Shown: positions 18,765 through 28,786, counted from the stretch's first letter. The stretch is DNA of 64,000 nt from Chitinophagales bacterium (GCA_013297995.1 JAAFJB010000001.1:1-64000), one strand, 5' to 3'. Notes: generated by a model from the letters alone, not told the origin. Numbers and translations are program-made.

Positions 18765-21278
18765 TTATTGTTTAAAACGGATGCTTAGGGAATAATTGGT
18801 AAGGGGACTATAATAATATTTTGCAGGAAATTTTTGGGTGCTTGCATTGGCCGCATCATACCTTAACTGCTCAAATCCACCGGTAATAATGGGCTGATTG
18901 AAGAGGTTGTTGATGCTTAAAAAAGATTGTAGGTAAAGTGCTGTCCCCGATTTTTTCTTGAGCAGTCTACATGAATACCCAGCAGACATATCGGCCACGA
19001 ATAAGTTGGGCAATTGCTCTGGAAAAATAATGGATAAAGCTGATTCACCAGCAGGTAGGTTGCGCAATGCATCATAAGTTCTTCGGAGGGGGTTAAAAGA
19101 AATAAAGTGACTGCCCATATAGCTGCCCGTAAGGCTAATGAATAAATTACGTGGCGATCGGTAATGAATACCCATGGTAAAAGCTTTCTGTGGAGTGCCA
19201 GTAATTGGAAAACGATTGATATAGACAAGCCCCTCTTCGGTAACAAAATTTTCGTTATCAATCCTAACTTGGTAATTTGGTCTATTGCTGTATTGGTATT
19301 GGCCAAAAGCAAGTGCCGCTATTACGCTGATGGTGTGGGTGGCTTGGTATTCCCCACTAATCATAGTGCCTATATGCGTTTGCGCAATATTAGAGAGTGC
19401 ATAATTTACTAAGTTGCGGTAGCCATCGTGGTAAAAACTCATCACGTCCATCCCATCTTTATATTGAGCTGCATACATATTTACCCTCAATTTTATAGCG
19501 GGTGAATTAAGGGTATACCCCAGTTCTATCATCCTGCTTTTTTCCATTGTAATTGCGGACTGTTTCGCATCATTAGTCCGGGGTGAAATAAACCAATCAC
19601 TCATAAGTGGTGGCTTAGAAAAAATTCCTCCATATAAGAAAAAATAATTTCTGCCATTGCGTTTGTAAGTGATGCCTGCTTTAAAAGCATAATCTGAAAA
19701 AATATCGGCGGTTGACAATCCAAAAGAATTCAATGGAAAAACACCATTGCGCACCAATCCTTCACGCTGGTATATTACTTCCTTCAAAGCTGCTGCGGCA
19801 AAGAGATCCAGCTTATTCCATTTATAGACTGACTGGGAAAAAACACTGAATTGCTGTACATTAAATTGATAATCGTATCCAAAATAATCACCCTTTAACA
19901 AAATCCGATCGGGCCTATTCAGATCATTCTGCCTTGCCCTATTATTGGGCGTATTATCATCGGCAAACTGGTTCCAATCAATATAGTATTGAGCACCCAA
20001 TAAATCATTCACCCGCTTTGTATAACGGCTCAACTGGTATTGGTATCCAATGCTTGCTGTATAATAAAATCGGTGGTTGATATTACCAGAAAAGCGACTA
20101 AAAAATACCAACCGTTTTTGTTGCTCTACACGGTCTTCTACTATATATCTAGCACGTTGGTCTACCGAACTATTTCGGTTCACTGCATACATCCGCTCCC
20201 AATCAATCTGTAACAAAGCAGAATTGTTTTGCAGGGTAGATTGCAAGGTATTCTTTAGCAAGGAATCTTGCTGAAACGAAGGCAGGTAACGATAATAATC
20301 GGCACGCGGATCAGCCGCATTAAACCAGTCCAGCCCCGTTGCATATTTTTCGCCTTTAGAAAAAGCAATGCTGGTGACTAAAAAAGAAGCGTCGTTTGGC
20401 TTACACTCATGCGATAAAATAACAAGGGGAAGATGAATAAATTGCAGGTTGGCATTGCGTGGCTTTTGCTGCTGCATACCCCAACTGGGATTGTATTGTT
20501 CACTGCCATACAATCGAATCATTTCCTTGGTAACAGCAGAAACCCTGGTTGAATATTGCCGATTGCCAATCAAGTTAAAAGAAAGTAAATGCGTATTTAT
20601 TTTTTTATCAATCCCTACAAAATAAGCCATGCTTTTAAAAAAAGTTCCTGGAAATATAGGTTGACTACCCAAGCGTGTACTGGCACTCAGTGCAAATGCC
20701 CACCCCTTTTTACTAAAAGAAACCACTTTGGTAAATGCCAATCGGTACTGATAATTTCGATTAGAAAAGTTGAGGGATAGGGTAGTCTGCGGCCATAATC
20801 GCGAAGCTTTTAGTTGAATAAATTGAGCCGATCCCATTGAGCCGAATGCATATTCATTGTCGCGAAGTCCCACTGCTAACTGGCTATTATTGGTGATTTC
20901 ATTCAGCCCACCCCAACTATTCCAATTGGCATTACCATCGGTGAGTTGGTTCATAGGAATTTCGTTCAGTGCCACCGTAAAAGCTGAGGAAGGCAGGCCC
21001 CTGGCTCTGAAGCGACGAATGCTGAAATAAAAACCAGATGCCGATGTGAATAGGTCTTTGCTGGACTGTAAGATAGAAGGCGTGAATGTATGATGGGAGT
21101 CGCTTTCTTCCGTAGGATGAGCTTCATCATTCAAATGCAGATCCAAGCTGCTTTTCCACAGTTCAAAATCAGCACTATCTGCAAATGCATTCTTCAGCTT
21201 CTGCTGAACAGCACGAGATTTGGGTTGGCAAGCACCACTAAAGCATAAAAAATAAAAGAGACAATAAATAACTCGCAT
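18765..21278 (-). CDS. TonB-dependent receptor-like outer-membrane protein
   Basis: This is an 837-residue outer-membrane barrel with a plug region. The ATG at 21278 gives a signal sequence (RVIYCLFYFLCFSGACQ). Plug-like sequence follows near residues 60-190 (SIRRFRARGLPSSAFTVALN, WNSWGGLNEITNNSQLAVGL). The rest alternates amphipathic strands and ends in the aromatic LSIRFKQ pattern of outer-membrane barrels. The N-terminal carboxypeptidase-like domain common in SusC receptors is absent. An upstream start at 21341 would precede the signal sequence and is rejected. It is followed after 3 bases by the DUF5689 lipoprotein. Confidence 0.82.
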   Translation of the reverse strand: MRVIYCLFYFLCFSGACQPKSRAVQQKLKNAFADSADFELWKSSLDLHLNDEAHPTEESDSHHTFTPSILQSSKDLFTSASGFYFSIRRFRARGLPSSAFTVALNEIPMNQLTDGNANWNSWGGLNEITNNSQLAVGLRDNEYAFGSMGSAQFIQLKASRLWPQTTLSLNFSNRNYQYRLAFTKVVSFSKKGWAFALSASTRLGSQPIFPGTFFKSMAYFVGIDKKINTHLLSFNLIGNRQYSTRVSAVTKEMIRLYGSEQYNPSWGMQQQKPRNANLQFIHLPLVILSHECKPNDASFLVTSIAFSKGEKYATGLDWFNAADPRADYYRYLPSFQQDSLLKNTLQSTLQNNSALLQIDWERMYAVNRNSSVDQRARYIVEDRVEQQKRLVFFSRFSGNINHRFYYTASIGYQYQLSRYTKRVNDLLGAQYYIDWNQFADDNTPNNRARQNDLNRPDRILLKGDYFGYDYQFNVQQFSVFSQSVYKWNKLDLFAAAALKEVIYQREGLVRNGVFPLNSFGLSTADIFSDYAFKAGITYKRNGRNYFFLYGGIFSKPPLMSDWFISPRTNDAKQSAITMEKSRMIELGYTLNSPAIKLRVNMYAAQYKDGMDVMSFYHDGYRNLVNYALSNIAQTHIGTMISGEYQATHTISVIAALAFGQYQYSNRPNYQVRIDNENFVTEEGLVYINRFPITGTPQKAFTMGIHYRSPRNLFISLTGSYMGSHFISFNPLRRTYDALRNLPAGESALSIIFPEQLPNLFVADMSAGYSCRLLKKKSGTALYLQSFLSINNLFNQPIITGGFEQLRYDAANASTQKFPAKYYYSPLTNYSLSIRFKQ

Positions 21279-21444
21279 AACGATGGATTGAACAACCATC
21301 GGGTAACAAACAAAACGAAAGTAAAAAAGAATAGTACTCAATCAATCAATATGCGTATAATACCTTAGGAAAAACCCGTTAAAAATCGGTGCAGCATTGC
21401 GGTTTCTACCTAATAAAATATAGGGACAAAAGTTATTTTAGCCC

Positions 21445-22476
21445 ATGGGTAAATTATTATTTTTCATTGCTCTCTCACTGATTTCATTCAACCGCCAACC
21501 AACCAAACGGAGTAGCTTAGTAATTGCATTTTACAACTTGGAAAACTTGTATGACACCATTGATAATCCAATGGTGGGCGACGATGAATTCACGCCACAA
21601 AGTGCCAAACAGTACAACACAGATATTTACCGAGATAAATTATTTAAACTGGCCACAGTTATCAAAGACATTGGCATAGCAGATCACCCAACAGGAGCTG
21701 CTATTTTAGGGGTTGCTGAAATTGAAAACGATACGGTTTTATACCACCTTGTAAGGCATTTTTTATTGCGAGATCGGAAATTAAAAATAGTTCATTTCGA
21801 TTCAAAAGATGCGAGGGGCATAGATGTAGGATTGCTTTACAATCCAGCCTTATTTATACCCCATCAAGCCATGCCATTGAAGGTTGATTTACCGGGAAGA
21901 TCAAAAGAAGCCTATTATACCCGAGATATTTTATATGTGAAAGGGAATTTAATGGGAGAACCGGTTCATATATATGTAAACCATTGGCCCAGCAGAAGGG
22001 GCGGAGAAGTGCGGTCAGCTCCTGCAAGAGCAGCGGCGGCCATTGTATGCCGCAAGCATATTGATTCCATTCTTCAACAAGAGCCATTTGCCAAAATGAT
22101 TGTGATGGGCGATTTAAACGATAATCCGGTGGACAGAAGTATTCGCAAACAGCTCAATACCAGTGGGAATTTGAGCCGTACCCAACCCAATCAGTTATTT
22201 AATCCTTGGGAGCAACATTATAATAAGGGTTATGGCACTTTAGCCAATAAGGATATATGGGGTTTGTTCGATCAAATTTTGCTTTCTTATGCATTTACTA
22301 ACTCTACCCAAAAGGGATGGCAGTATCAGAAATCAGTGATTTATTCCAAGCCCTTTATGGTAGAAAATACGGGTAGGTATATGGGCTATCCCATGCGCAC
22401 TTGGGATGGAGACAATTACCGTGGCGGATTCAGCGATCATTTCCCTACCTATATTGTGCTGAAACGCGAACAATAG
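21445..22476 (+). CDS. Exported endonuclease/exonuclease/phosphatase-family protein
   Basis: This 343-residue EEP-fold phosphodiesterase starts with a hydrophobic export signal (KLLFFIALSLISFN). Catalytic positions are recognisable as AFYNLENLYD near 30 (Asn/Glu metal site), GVAEIEND near 90, YVNHWPSRRGGE near 172, VMGDLNDNPVD near 225 (Asp and Asn), and GFSDHFPTY near 331 (the final Asp/His pair). Such secreted members cleave DNA, RNA or phosphodiesters outside the cytoplasm. It is divergent from the TonB receptor/DUF5689 operon (166 bases between ATGs). This suggests a scavenging locus for nucleic acid or phosphate (inference). Confidence 0.85.
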   Translation: MGKLLFFIALSLISFNRQPTKRSSLVIAFYNLENLYDTIDNPMVGDDEFTPQSAKQYNTDIYRDKLFKLATVIKDIGIADHPTGAAILGVAEIENDTVLYHLVRHFLLRDRKLKIVHFDSKDARGIDVGLLYNPALFIPHQAMPLKVDLPGRSKEAYYTRDILYVKGNLMGEPVHIYVNHWPSRRGGEVRSAPARAAAAIVCRKHIDSILQQEPFAKMIVMGDLNDNPVDRSIRKQLNTSGNLSRTQPNQLFNPWEQHYNKGYGTLANKDIWGLFDQILLSYAFTNSTQKGWQYQKSVIYSKPFMVENTGRYMGYPMRTWDGDNYRGGFSDHFPTYIVLKREQ

Positions 22477-22477
22477 T

Positions 22478-23146
22478 CTACAATAGTTTACGGTCATACA
22501 TCAACTTTAATGCCTGCGCCCTTGTATTAACATGCAACTTTTCATAAATACGAATCACATGTTTTTTTGCAGTATTAACACTTATATTTAGCTGTACTCC
22601 AATTTCCCGATAAGAAAATGCTTTGGCTAAAAGTTGAACGATCTCCATCTCGCGTTCGGTCAAATCAAAATAATTTTGGAGCGTATCTCTCGTTCCTTTT
22701 TTTGCTTCCGTTTTTTGTTGCAGCAGTTGTAAAATTTTAAAAGCAATACCTGGCGAAACTGGGCCAATACCTGCATCATGTATTTGCATGAGTGATTCGG
22801 TGATAGACTCACTACTTTCATCTTTTAGTAAGTAACCATAAGAGCCTGCTTTGATGGCATGAAAAATTTTGTCCTCTTCATCGAAAATAGTCAGCACCAC
22901 AAATTTTACGGAAGGGTACAATGAAGAACCTGTAGCAATTGTAGCTATTCCATCCATATTGGGCATTTCCAAATCCATCAATACGATATCAGGGTAAGCA
23001 GTTGTTTCAAGTTGCTTCATTTGATCCAAAAAATCTACTCCATCCACTGCCGTAAGCGTAAGTGAAAACTTATTAGAGCGCAATAACTTCTCCCGAATTA
23101 GTACTCGGTTGGCAGTTACATCATCTACCACGGCAATTCTTATCAT
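22478..23146 (-). CDS. NarL/FixJ-type response regulator
   Basis: The 222-residue product has an N-terminal receiver: IAVVDDVTANRVL, phosphoacceptor Asp58 in IVLMDLEMPNMDG, and Thr/Lys in VVLTIFDEEDK and YLLKDESS. The C-terminal LuxR-type helix-turn-helix is LTEREMEIVQLLAKAFSYRE followed by ISVNTAKKHVIRIYEKL. It lies 43 bases downstream of the propeller-type sensor kinase on the same strand, its almost certain partner. Its stop is one base away from the convergent nuclease stop. Confidence 0.93.
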   Translation of the reverse strand: MIRIAVVDDVTANRVLIREKLLRSNKFSLTLTAVDGVDFLDQMKQLETTAYPDIVLMDLEMPNMDGIATIATGSSLYPSVKFVVLTIFDEEDKIFHAIKAGSYGYLLKDESSESITESLMQIHDAGIGPVSPGIAFKILQLLQQKTEAKKGTRDTLQNYFDLTEREMEIVQLLAKAFSYREIGVQLNISVNTAKKHVIRIYEKLHVNTRAQALKLMYDRKLL

Positions 23147-23189
23147 AATACGAAATAATTAAATAGATTCAATTCTGTCAGTACTCCAT

Positions 23190-26084
23190 TCAGGTACTTT
23201 TATATTCGATGAAAATTTGTGTGCCACCATTCACAAAAGATGACAATGTATAACTAAACCCAGCACTCTTTGCCCTAGCGCGCATATTTTCAAGTCCGTT
23301 ACCATGTGGCCTCAGCTCATCTTCTTTAAAACCAATGCCATCGTCAATTATATGAATAGTAAAGCCCAATGTAGTTTTTATAAGTTCAAATTTAATTTCA
23401 CTTGCACTTGAATGTTTGATTGCATTATTGGTGGCTTCTTGTAAAATACGGATTAAATGGACTGCTTGTTGGTATTCTAATTCATACACGGGAACGAGGG
23501 TACTATCTGATACCACAAAATGTATATGCTGAAAGCTATCCTGCATTCTAAAAATAAAATTTTGAAACCTTATCCAAGTCTCGATAGAAGTAATTTTACT
23601 TTGCTGCAAAGCCCATACTGTTTCTCTAAGTGAAAGTAAAATTTCATCGGCCGAAGACTTAATTATTTGAAATACATTATTGGCATCATGTATTGGAGTA
23701 TCGGCTTGATTTAATTGACTCAACTGTTGTGTATGATAAGAAATAACATTTGCATGTGCTCCCAAATTGTCATGCAATTCCCTAGATATTCGTGCCCTTT
23801 CAACTTGTAATTCTTTTTCTCGCCTTAGTAGCTCTTCTTTTTCTTGAAGAACAAATTTTTGACGTCTGTTTACAAAAAACCCGATCAGCACTACCATCAA
23901 GCATATCAAAGAAATAAGAAACCACCAATGTTTATAGAAAGGAAACTTAACCCGAACTAAAAAAGTGGTTTCAGTTGCCGGTTCATTTAACTTTCGAATA
24001 AATATTTTGTGCTGACCACTGGTTAAATATATGTTGAAAAAATTCTGCCCACGAATTGGCACCCAATGGATGCCGTTGTTTACCCTATACTCATAAATGC
24101 CTGCGCTACTATTAAAGCCAAAATCAGAAAAATAAAATACAAAATTATTGATATTATCAGTTGTTACTAAATTATTAGAGCCGTTAAGCAAGTATGTATA
24201 TAAAGAAGTTCCATTTCCCCTCACTTCCACAACTTTAACTTGATTAGGCAATGTTTCTTTTTGAATATCTTTAGGATTAAAAGCAGTAATACCATTTATT
24301 CCACCAAAATAAAGATTACCTAATTCGTCCGCACTAAATGCGCCTGAATTAAACTCATCATCTTGTAATCCATCAAATTTTGTGAAGGTATAAATTGAAA
24401 AATTATTACAATTTATTTGAGCAAGACCCTTATTTGTTGAACACCAAACAAAGCCTATATTATCTGCGTATAGCGTATAAATAAATTCATTCAAAAGCCC
24501 TGTTTGTTGGTTTATTGTTTTAACCAGTGTATGATTATTGTAGATAAAGACACCATTTCGAGTACCAATCCATAATAACCCGTTTTTGTCTCTTATTATA
24601 GATTTTACTTGTGTTTTTAAGGGCAAGCGAATGGTACTAAGCAACTCCCATTTATTCGAGTACATTTCAATATAGCCATTATTGCCGATGTATATGCGTT
24701 TATTTCTATCTATAAAAACACCTTCGTTGCTTTGTGAATTACGAAGTAGTTTGATTGTGTTAAATACGCCATTTTGATATCGTATTTGCAAAATATGCTG
24801 AAGATATACTACAATATAATCGCCATCTATTGTTCGTTCTATATTAGCGAAGCTAGAAAAATTATTACCCGTAAAAGTTAACGTATCCATGCCTGGAGGC
24901 GCAAGAAGTGGTATTGCTTTAACTATTCCTTGCTGATCGTTTATATAAAAAAAATTCTTCCCATTAGCAAATAGGATCCATTCACCATCACCAATTTTGT
25001 ATATTCTGTTAACAACGTTTATTTTTTTAAACAAAAGAAGCTTTTGCCATTGATAGGTTGTGGCTTCATCAGGCAGTTTATTCTCGTTAAAAACAGCTAC
25101 TGAATTAAAATATAAACCTGCGTATATTTTTTTTGTGACCCTATCATAAAAAACAGATCGAATAAAGTTATTTTGTGGATTGTTGCTTCTATATAAATTG
25201 AATTGATTGAACTGTAGTGATAGAGAGAAAACCCCAGATGAATTGGTGGCAACATAAATATGTCCCAATCGATCCTTATACAAGCCCATAATTTTTCCGG
25301 TATTAATCAAATTGCCACCATCAATATCATGTACAGGCTTGGTTAACCATGTATTCGTATTCACCACCAGTAAGTCAACGCCACTCCCAATTAATACATG
25401 CTGCTTATCAAGTGAAATAATTTTAGTAGCTCTAAGAATATCATTCGAAGGCTTTAGGTTATAAATTTTTCTTTGTGCATTTCCTTTTTCGTCTATTAAT
25501 AACAATTCGTTTTTGTCGTTAACAGAAAAATAATACCCATTAGCATAAATAGGAGGACTGAGTAATTGAAGGCTATCTTTTATGGAAAGGCTCGATAATT
25601 TTTGCCAATAAAATGCGGTAGTTTGCTTGTTAAAAATCAAGCAGCTGTCTGAAAGATATTGTAATATTAGCCCTTCGTTATTGGCTAATATTAGGCGAAA
25701 ACTCTCCTTAATGGTTCCCGGTTTTACTGCATATGGGAATTGATGAAACAGTCGTTTCTCTTTATCGTAACTTACCAGTTGCCCAATTTGGTGAATCCAT
25801 ATAGTACCATCTTGTTCTTTATAGAAACTTGCAGGCATATTAAGCAATAAGGAATCACTCAAAAACTTATTGATTGCCGCAATGGTATATCCATCGTAAA
25901 TAGATACGCCTTGTTCAGTACTAACCCATAAGAGCCCATCGTTGCCTTCCAACACTTCAAATACAGTATTACTGGGCAACCCTTTTTCGGTATTGATTAA
26001 TAGCGGCTGAACCCTTATGGATTGAGCCGATACTACCGTATTGAGGCAGATTAAACATAATAGTTGTAAGCATAGTTTTTCCAT
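23190..26084 (-). CDS. Two-component sensor kinase with periplasmic propeller, Y_Y_Y domain and HisKA_3 kinase
   Basis: This is a 964-residue membrane sensor. After a signal peptide (LQLLCLICLNTVVSAQ), about 600 residues carry two-component-propeller repeats such as GLLWVSTEQGVSIYDG, GLLWIGTRNGVFIYNN and GFVWCSTNKGLAQIN. A Y_Y_Y-like domain lies near 620-700 and one transmembrane helix near 719-738 (HWWFLISLICLMVVLIGFFV). The HisKA_3 phosphoacceptor His is in SRELHDNLGAHAN near 772. The HATPase has EATNNAIKHSS, DDGIGF and GNGLENMRARA. It lacks the AraC output of true hybrids and instead pairs with the NarL regulator 43 bases downstream. The ATG at 26084 is preferred over TTG 26087. Confidence 0.93.
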   Translation of the reverse strand: MEKLCLQLLCLICLNTVVSAQSIRVQPLLINTEKGLPSNTVFEVLEGNDGLLWVSTEQGVSIYDGYTIAAINKFLSDSLLLNMPASFYKEQDGTIWIHQIGQLVSYDKEKRLFHQFPYAVKPGTIKESFRLILANNEGLILQYLSDSCLIFNKQTTAFYWQKLSSLSIKDSLQLLSPPIYANGYYFSVNDKNELLLIDEKGNAQRKIYNLKPSNDILRATKIISLDKQHVLIGSGVDLLVVNTNTWLTKPVHDIDGGNLINTGKIMGLYKDRLGHIYVATNSSGVFSLSLQFNQFNLYRSNNPQNNFIRSVFYDRVTKKIYAGLYFNSVAVFNENKLPDEATTYQWQKLLLFKKINVVNRIYKIGDGEWILFANGKNFFYINDQQGIVKAIPLLAPPGMDTLTFTGNNFSSFANIERTIDGDYIVVYLQHILQIRYQNGVFNTIKLLRNSQSNEGVFIDRNKRIYIGNNGYIEMYSNKWELLSTIRLPLKTQVKSIIRDKNGLLWIGTRNGVFIYNNHTLVKTINQQTGLLNEFIYTLYADNIGFVWCSTNKGLAQINCNNFSIYTFTKFDGLQDDEFNSGAFSADELGNLYFGGINGITAFNPKDIQKETLPNQVKVVEVRGNGTSLYTYLLNGSNNLVTTDNINNFVFYFSDFGFNSSAGIYEYRVNNGIHWVPIRGQNFFNIYLTSGQHKIFIRKLNEPATETTFLVRVKFPFYKHWWFLISLICLMVVLIGFFVNRRQKFVLQEKEELLRREKELQVERARISRELHDNLGAHANVISYHTQQLSQLNQADTPIHDANNVFQIIKSSADEILLSLRETVWALQQSKITSIETWIRFQNFIFRMQDSFQHIHFVVSDSTLVPVYELEYQQAVHLIRILQEATNNAIKHSSASEIKFELIKTTLGFTIHIIDDGIGFKEDELRPHGNGLENMRARAKSAGFSYTLSSFVNGGTQIFIEYKST

Positions 26085-26104
26085 CAACGGAAAAATGGGT
26101 TATT

Positions 26105-26121
26105 TATCCAAATGGAGTATT
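26105..26121 (+). promoter_or_regulatory. Shared 17-base upstream element, copy 1 (before WG/Sel1 gene)
   Basis: The sequence TATCCAAATGGAGTATT lies 64 bases before the WG/Sel1-repeat gene at 26186 and between it and the divergent sensor kinase. The same 17 bases occur 48 bases before the secreted-protein gene starting at 31267, in the same orientation relative to that gene. The core TCCA-AA-TGGA is a dyad, as expected for a dimeric regulator. Function is inferred only. Confidence 0.45.
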
Positions 26122-26185
26122 TCCAATATATGAAACTAAGGTTAAAATTGTAAATCGAAAAGTTTAATCACATTTTATATAAAAC

Positions 26186-28312
26186 ATGAAAGCTATCACA
26201 CCCATTTTATTCCTATTGGTATTTGGCATTACTAACCTTACCGCTCAAACCAAAAGGTTTCCTTTCAAATACCCGAGTGGAAAAGACAGTACAGGCAAAA
26301 CCATATACAAGCAAGGGCTTACCGATGCTTCAGGAAAATTGGTGGTTTACCCTTTTTATGATTGGCTGAATTGGGATGGTGAATTAAACCTGGCCTTAGG
26401 TAGTATAAGCGACAAAACAGGGAAGAATTTTAATGGCTATATAGACTCTACCGGCTTCGTAGTTGTTCCATTTAAGTACAATAGTTTGGGTTGGTTTAAC
26501 AAGAACAATATTGCTCAATTTTCTAATGAAGTGCCGAGTAAGGTATCTGGATTTGCTGCCAACTACAATTCACCACGAAAAGTATATGGTTTCATAGATA
26601 TAAATGGGGCAGAGTTGTTTAACAATTTGGAGGAGCTACCTGGCTTGTATACCGGCCCGCAATTTTCCGACGATCGATTAGAGATCGGGAATACAATTAT
26701 GCCATTTTCAAAAAGCTTTATTACTGATAAGGATTCGCTTAAACTAAAGCGATTTGAACTTGTGTACAGCTACGGCAATTACCAATACATTTATTACGAT
26801 AAATATAAAAAGCCTGTTTTGATTGGCATCAACAATAGCTCGGCCGACTCACTCATGTTCATCCAAGCGTTTAATTTTTACAAAGGAATAGCAGCAGTTA
26901 GGTATCCGGGAGCGAATTGGAAAACAGCTGATCGATTTAAAGAGAAAAACGTACTCACTTTGATTGATAAATCCGGAAAAATTGTAAACCCAAAAAAATA
27001 TAACAGGGTCTACAATTATTACCATGGTACAAGAACGGTTGTGATTTATGATTCTACAAGCAAAAGATTTTTTCATGGCTTGGTTGATAGCACGGGTAAA
27101 GAATTTGTTCCTACCATTTACCGTGATATTGAAAATTTCTATGAAAGCACCGCTGCGGTTGCGATAGAGGGAGCTAACTCAAAAAGTATATTATGGGGGA
27201 TTGTAGATAATAAAACAGGTAAAGTGATACTACCCTGTAAATACCAGGCTGTTGGAGAATTGAGTGAAGGCTTGGCAGCCGTTATGGAAAATAATCGATG
27301 GGGTTTTGTAAACCTAAAAAGTGAAATGGTTATTCCTGCCAAATATGTAAAAGTTGGCTACAGGGGTTTACAATTCAAAGAAGGATTAGCCATAGTAACC
27401 ACCGACACAGCAATAAATAAAAAGTACGGCGCAATCGATAAAACAGGCAAAACAATTATTCCATTTATTTACGACGATTTAAGTGATTTTTCTGAAGGCT
27501 TGGCGGCTGCGAATAAAGGGAAAACTATAAGTGTAGGAAAATATACTTGGGATTATACTGTTGTAGCCGATGGAAAAATCGGTTACATCAACAAAACAGG
27601 GAAAACAATCATTCCTTTTGACTACCAAGAGGGAAGAAACTTCAAAAAAGGATACGCCGATGTTACCAAAGACAGCTTAGCTTTTAGTATAGATGCAACT
27701 GAAAAAAACACCCTTTCTGCAACCCCAAGAATTTTATATGCCTATAATGCAGGGTTGGTAGAACAAAACAATAGAAACTATAAAGCTGCATTTAGCTATT
27801 TTACCGAAGCATCAGCAGGAGGTTATAGCGAGGCAGATTTTGCACTTGGTTATATGTATTATGCCGGAACAGATATAACAAAAAAAAATACGGCTGAAAC
27901 GGTTAAGTTATGGACCAAAGCGGCTAATAAAAACAACCCCAATGCACTTTATTCACTTGCCACGCTTTATGCCAAAGGAGATGGGGTTGCACTAAATACG
28001 AATGAGGCGGTGGTGTTAATCAATAAAGCCGCGGCTTTAAATCATCTGGAAGCAATTTGTGATGTAGGGGTTTTGTATGAAAGTGGACAATGGGGTGTTT
28101 CTGTAAACCAAGCGGAAGCCGCAAAAGCCTATACAAGGGCTGCCAATTTAGGTCATACTCGAGGCATGTATTTATTGGGAGTGGCATACTACAATGGAAT
28201 AGGTGTTACTAAAAATATGCAAGCTTGTAGAACTTGGCTGGAGAAAGCTTCAGCTAGGGGTTATCAACCAGCGAAAGATGCCATTACAAAATTTGGTGGC
28301 ATGATGAAATAA
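26186..28312 (+). CDS. WG-repeat and Sel1-repeat protein, exported
   Basis: The 708-residue product has a signal peptide (ITPILFLLVFGITNLTAQ). The first about 500 residues are WG-like repeats, each with a beta-rich unit such as YGFIDINGAELF, LTLIDKSGKIV, WGIVDNKTGKVILPCKY, WGFVNLKSEMVIPAKYVKVG and GYINKTGKTIIPFDYQ. Residues about 535-700 are four Sel1-type alpha-helical repeats (ALGYMYYAG..., LATLYAKGDGV, VGVLYESGQWGV, LGVAYYNGIGV). Both are protein-interaction scaffolds with no enzymatic motif, and the product is probably periplasmic. It lies 7 bases before a small membrane protein gene. Confidence 0.87.
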   Translation: MKAITPILFLLVFGITNLTAQTKRFPFKYPSGKDSTGKTIYKQGLTDASGKLVVYPFYDWLNWDGELNLALGSISDKTGKNFNGYIDSTGFVVVPFKYNSLGWFNKNNIAQFSNEVPSKVSGFAANYNSPRKVYGFIDINGAELFNNLEELPGLYTGPQFSDDRLEIGNTIMPFSKSFITDKDSLKLKRFELVYSYGNYQYIYYDKYKKPVLIGINNSSADSLMFIQAFNFYKGIAAVRYPGANWKTADRFKEKNVLTLIDKSGKIVNPKKYNRVYNYYHGTRTVVIYDSTSKRFFHGLVDSTGKEFVPTIYRDIENFYESTAAVAIEGANSKSILWGIVDNKTGKVILPCKYQAVGELSEGLAAVMENNRWGFVNLKSEMVIPAKYVKVGYRGLQFKEGLAIVTTDTAINKKYGAIDKTGKTIIPFIYDDLSDFSEGLAAANKGKTISVGKYTWDYTVVADGKIGYINKTGKTIIPFDYQEGRNFKKGYADVTKDSLAFSIDATEKNTLSATPRILYAYNAGLVEQNNRNYKAAFSYFTEASAGGYSEADFALGYMYYAGTDITKKNTAETVKLWTKAANKNNPNALYSLATLYAKGDGVALNTNEAVVLINKAAALNHLEAICDVGVLYESGQWGVSVNQAEAAKAYTRAANLGHTRGMYLLGVAYYNGIGVTKNMQACRTWLEKASARGYQPAKDAITKFGGMMK

Positions 28313-28319
28313 ACCAACA

Positions 28320-28688
28320 ATGATGAAAAAATCTTTTAAACAAGTGGATGCATGGGGTCAACTGATATTTACAGGTATCGTTGTCGCTATCCTTCCATTT
28401 ATGCTATCTATTTTCTTTTATGGTTATATAGCAATTGGTTTATGGCAGTTTATTAGTGGTGCCATTTATTTATTTGGAGGTACGCTGGTAGAAAGAAGGC
28501 TTAGAAAGCGGTACTGGATAACAGTATTTTTAACCCTACTTGCGCTCATTTCTTGCCTTTATATAAAAAATATGGGTGTCTTGTTCATGTATTTACTATG
28601 GTTTGCTCCAGCAATTTTAGCGATTTGGTATTTATTGATTACCGTTCGGGAAGCCCAAATCTTCGGATTTCTATCGAAAAAGCAGTAA
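28320..28688 (+). CDS. Small membrane protein of unknown function
   Basis: I do not recognise this 122-residue product. Three or four hydrophobic segments are visible: about 13-33 (LIFTGIVVAILPFMLSIFF), 36-57, 66-82, and 85-105. Short positively charged loops (ERRLRKRYW) separate them. It follows the WG/Sel1 gene by 7 bases, starts with overlapping ATGATG codons and is probably co-transcribed. No functional motif is seen. Confidence 0.6.
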   Translation: MMKKSFKQVDAWGQLIFTGIVVAILPFMLSIFFYGYIAIGLWQFISGAIYLFGGTLVERRLRKRYWITVFLTLLALISCLYIKNMGVLFMYLLWFAPAILAIWYLLITVREAQIFGFLSKKQ

Positions 28689-28712
28689 AATCGGCATTCA
28701 ATTGCTTGTATA

Positions 28713-28744
28713 TTTGGCTAGAGCTACATAAATCCTTACTTTTG
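28713..28744 (+). promoter_or_regulatory. Bacteroidota-type promoter of the rpsF operon
   Basis: TTTG at 28713-28716 is followed after exactly 20 bases by TACTTTTG at 28737-28744. This matches the Bacteroidota housekeeping sigma consensus TTTG-N19-21-TAnnTTTG in every fixed position. Transcription would begin near 28751, leaving a leader of about 80 bases before rpsF. Confidence 0.75.
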
Positions 28745-28751
28745 CAGCCCC

Positions 28752-28786
28752 AAATCTGTTTTGGCAGATTTTCTCGCTTGCGAGAA
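28752..28786 (+). promoter_or_regulatory. Two-hairpin leader of the rpsF mRNA, candidate autoregulatory element
   Basis: Right after the predicted start site the leader can fold into AAATCTG/CAGATTT (28752-28771) and then TTCTCG-CTTG-CGAGAA (28771-28786) with a stable tetraloop. There is no T run, so it is not a plain terminator. Ribosomal protein operons are often feedback-controlled in the leader, and S6:S18 binds its own mRNA in several bacteria. Whether this is that element is not shown here. Confidence 0.4.

Noticed and set aside
22478..26084. Sensor and regulator as a hybrid two-component system of polysaccharide-utilisation type
   Set aside because: There is no fused receiver/AraC output, and no SusCD or glycoside hydrolase genes nearby; it is an ordinary two-gene pair.
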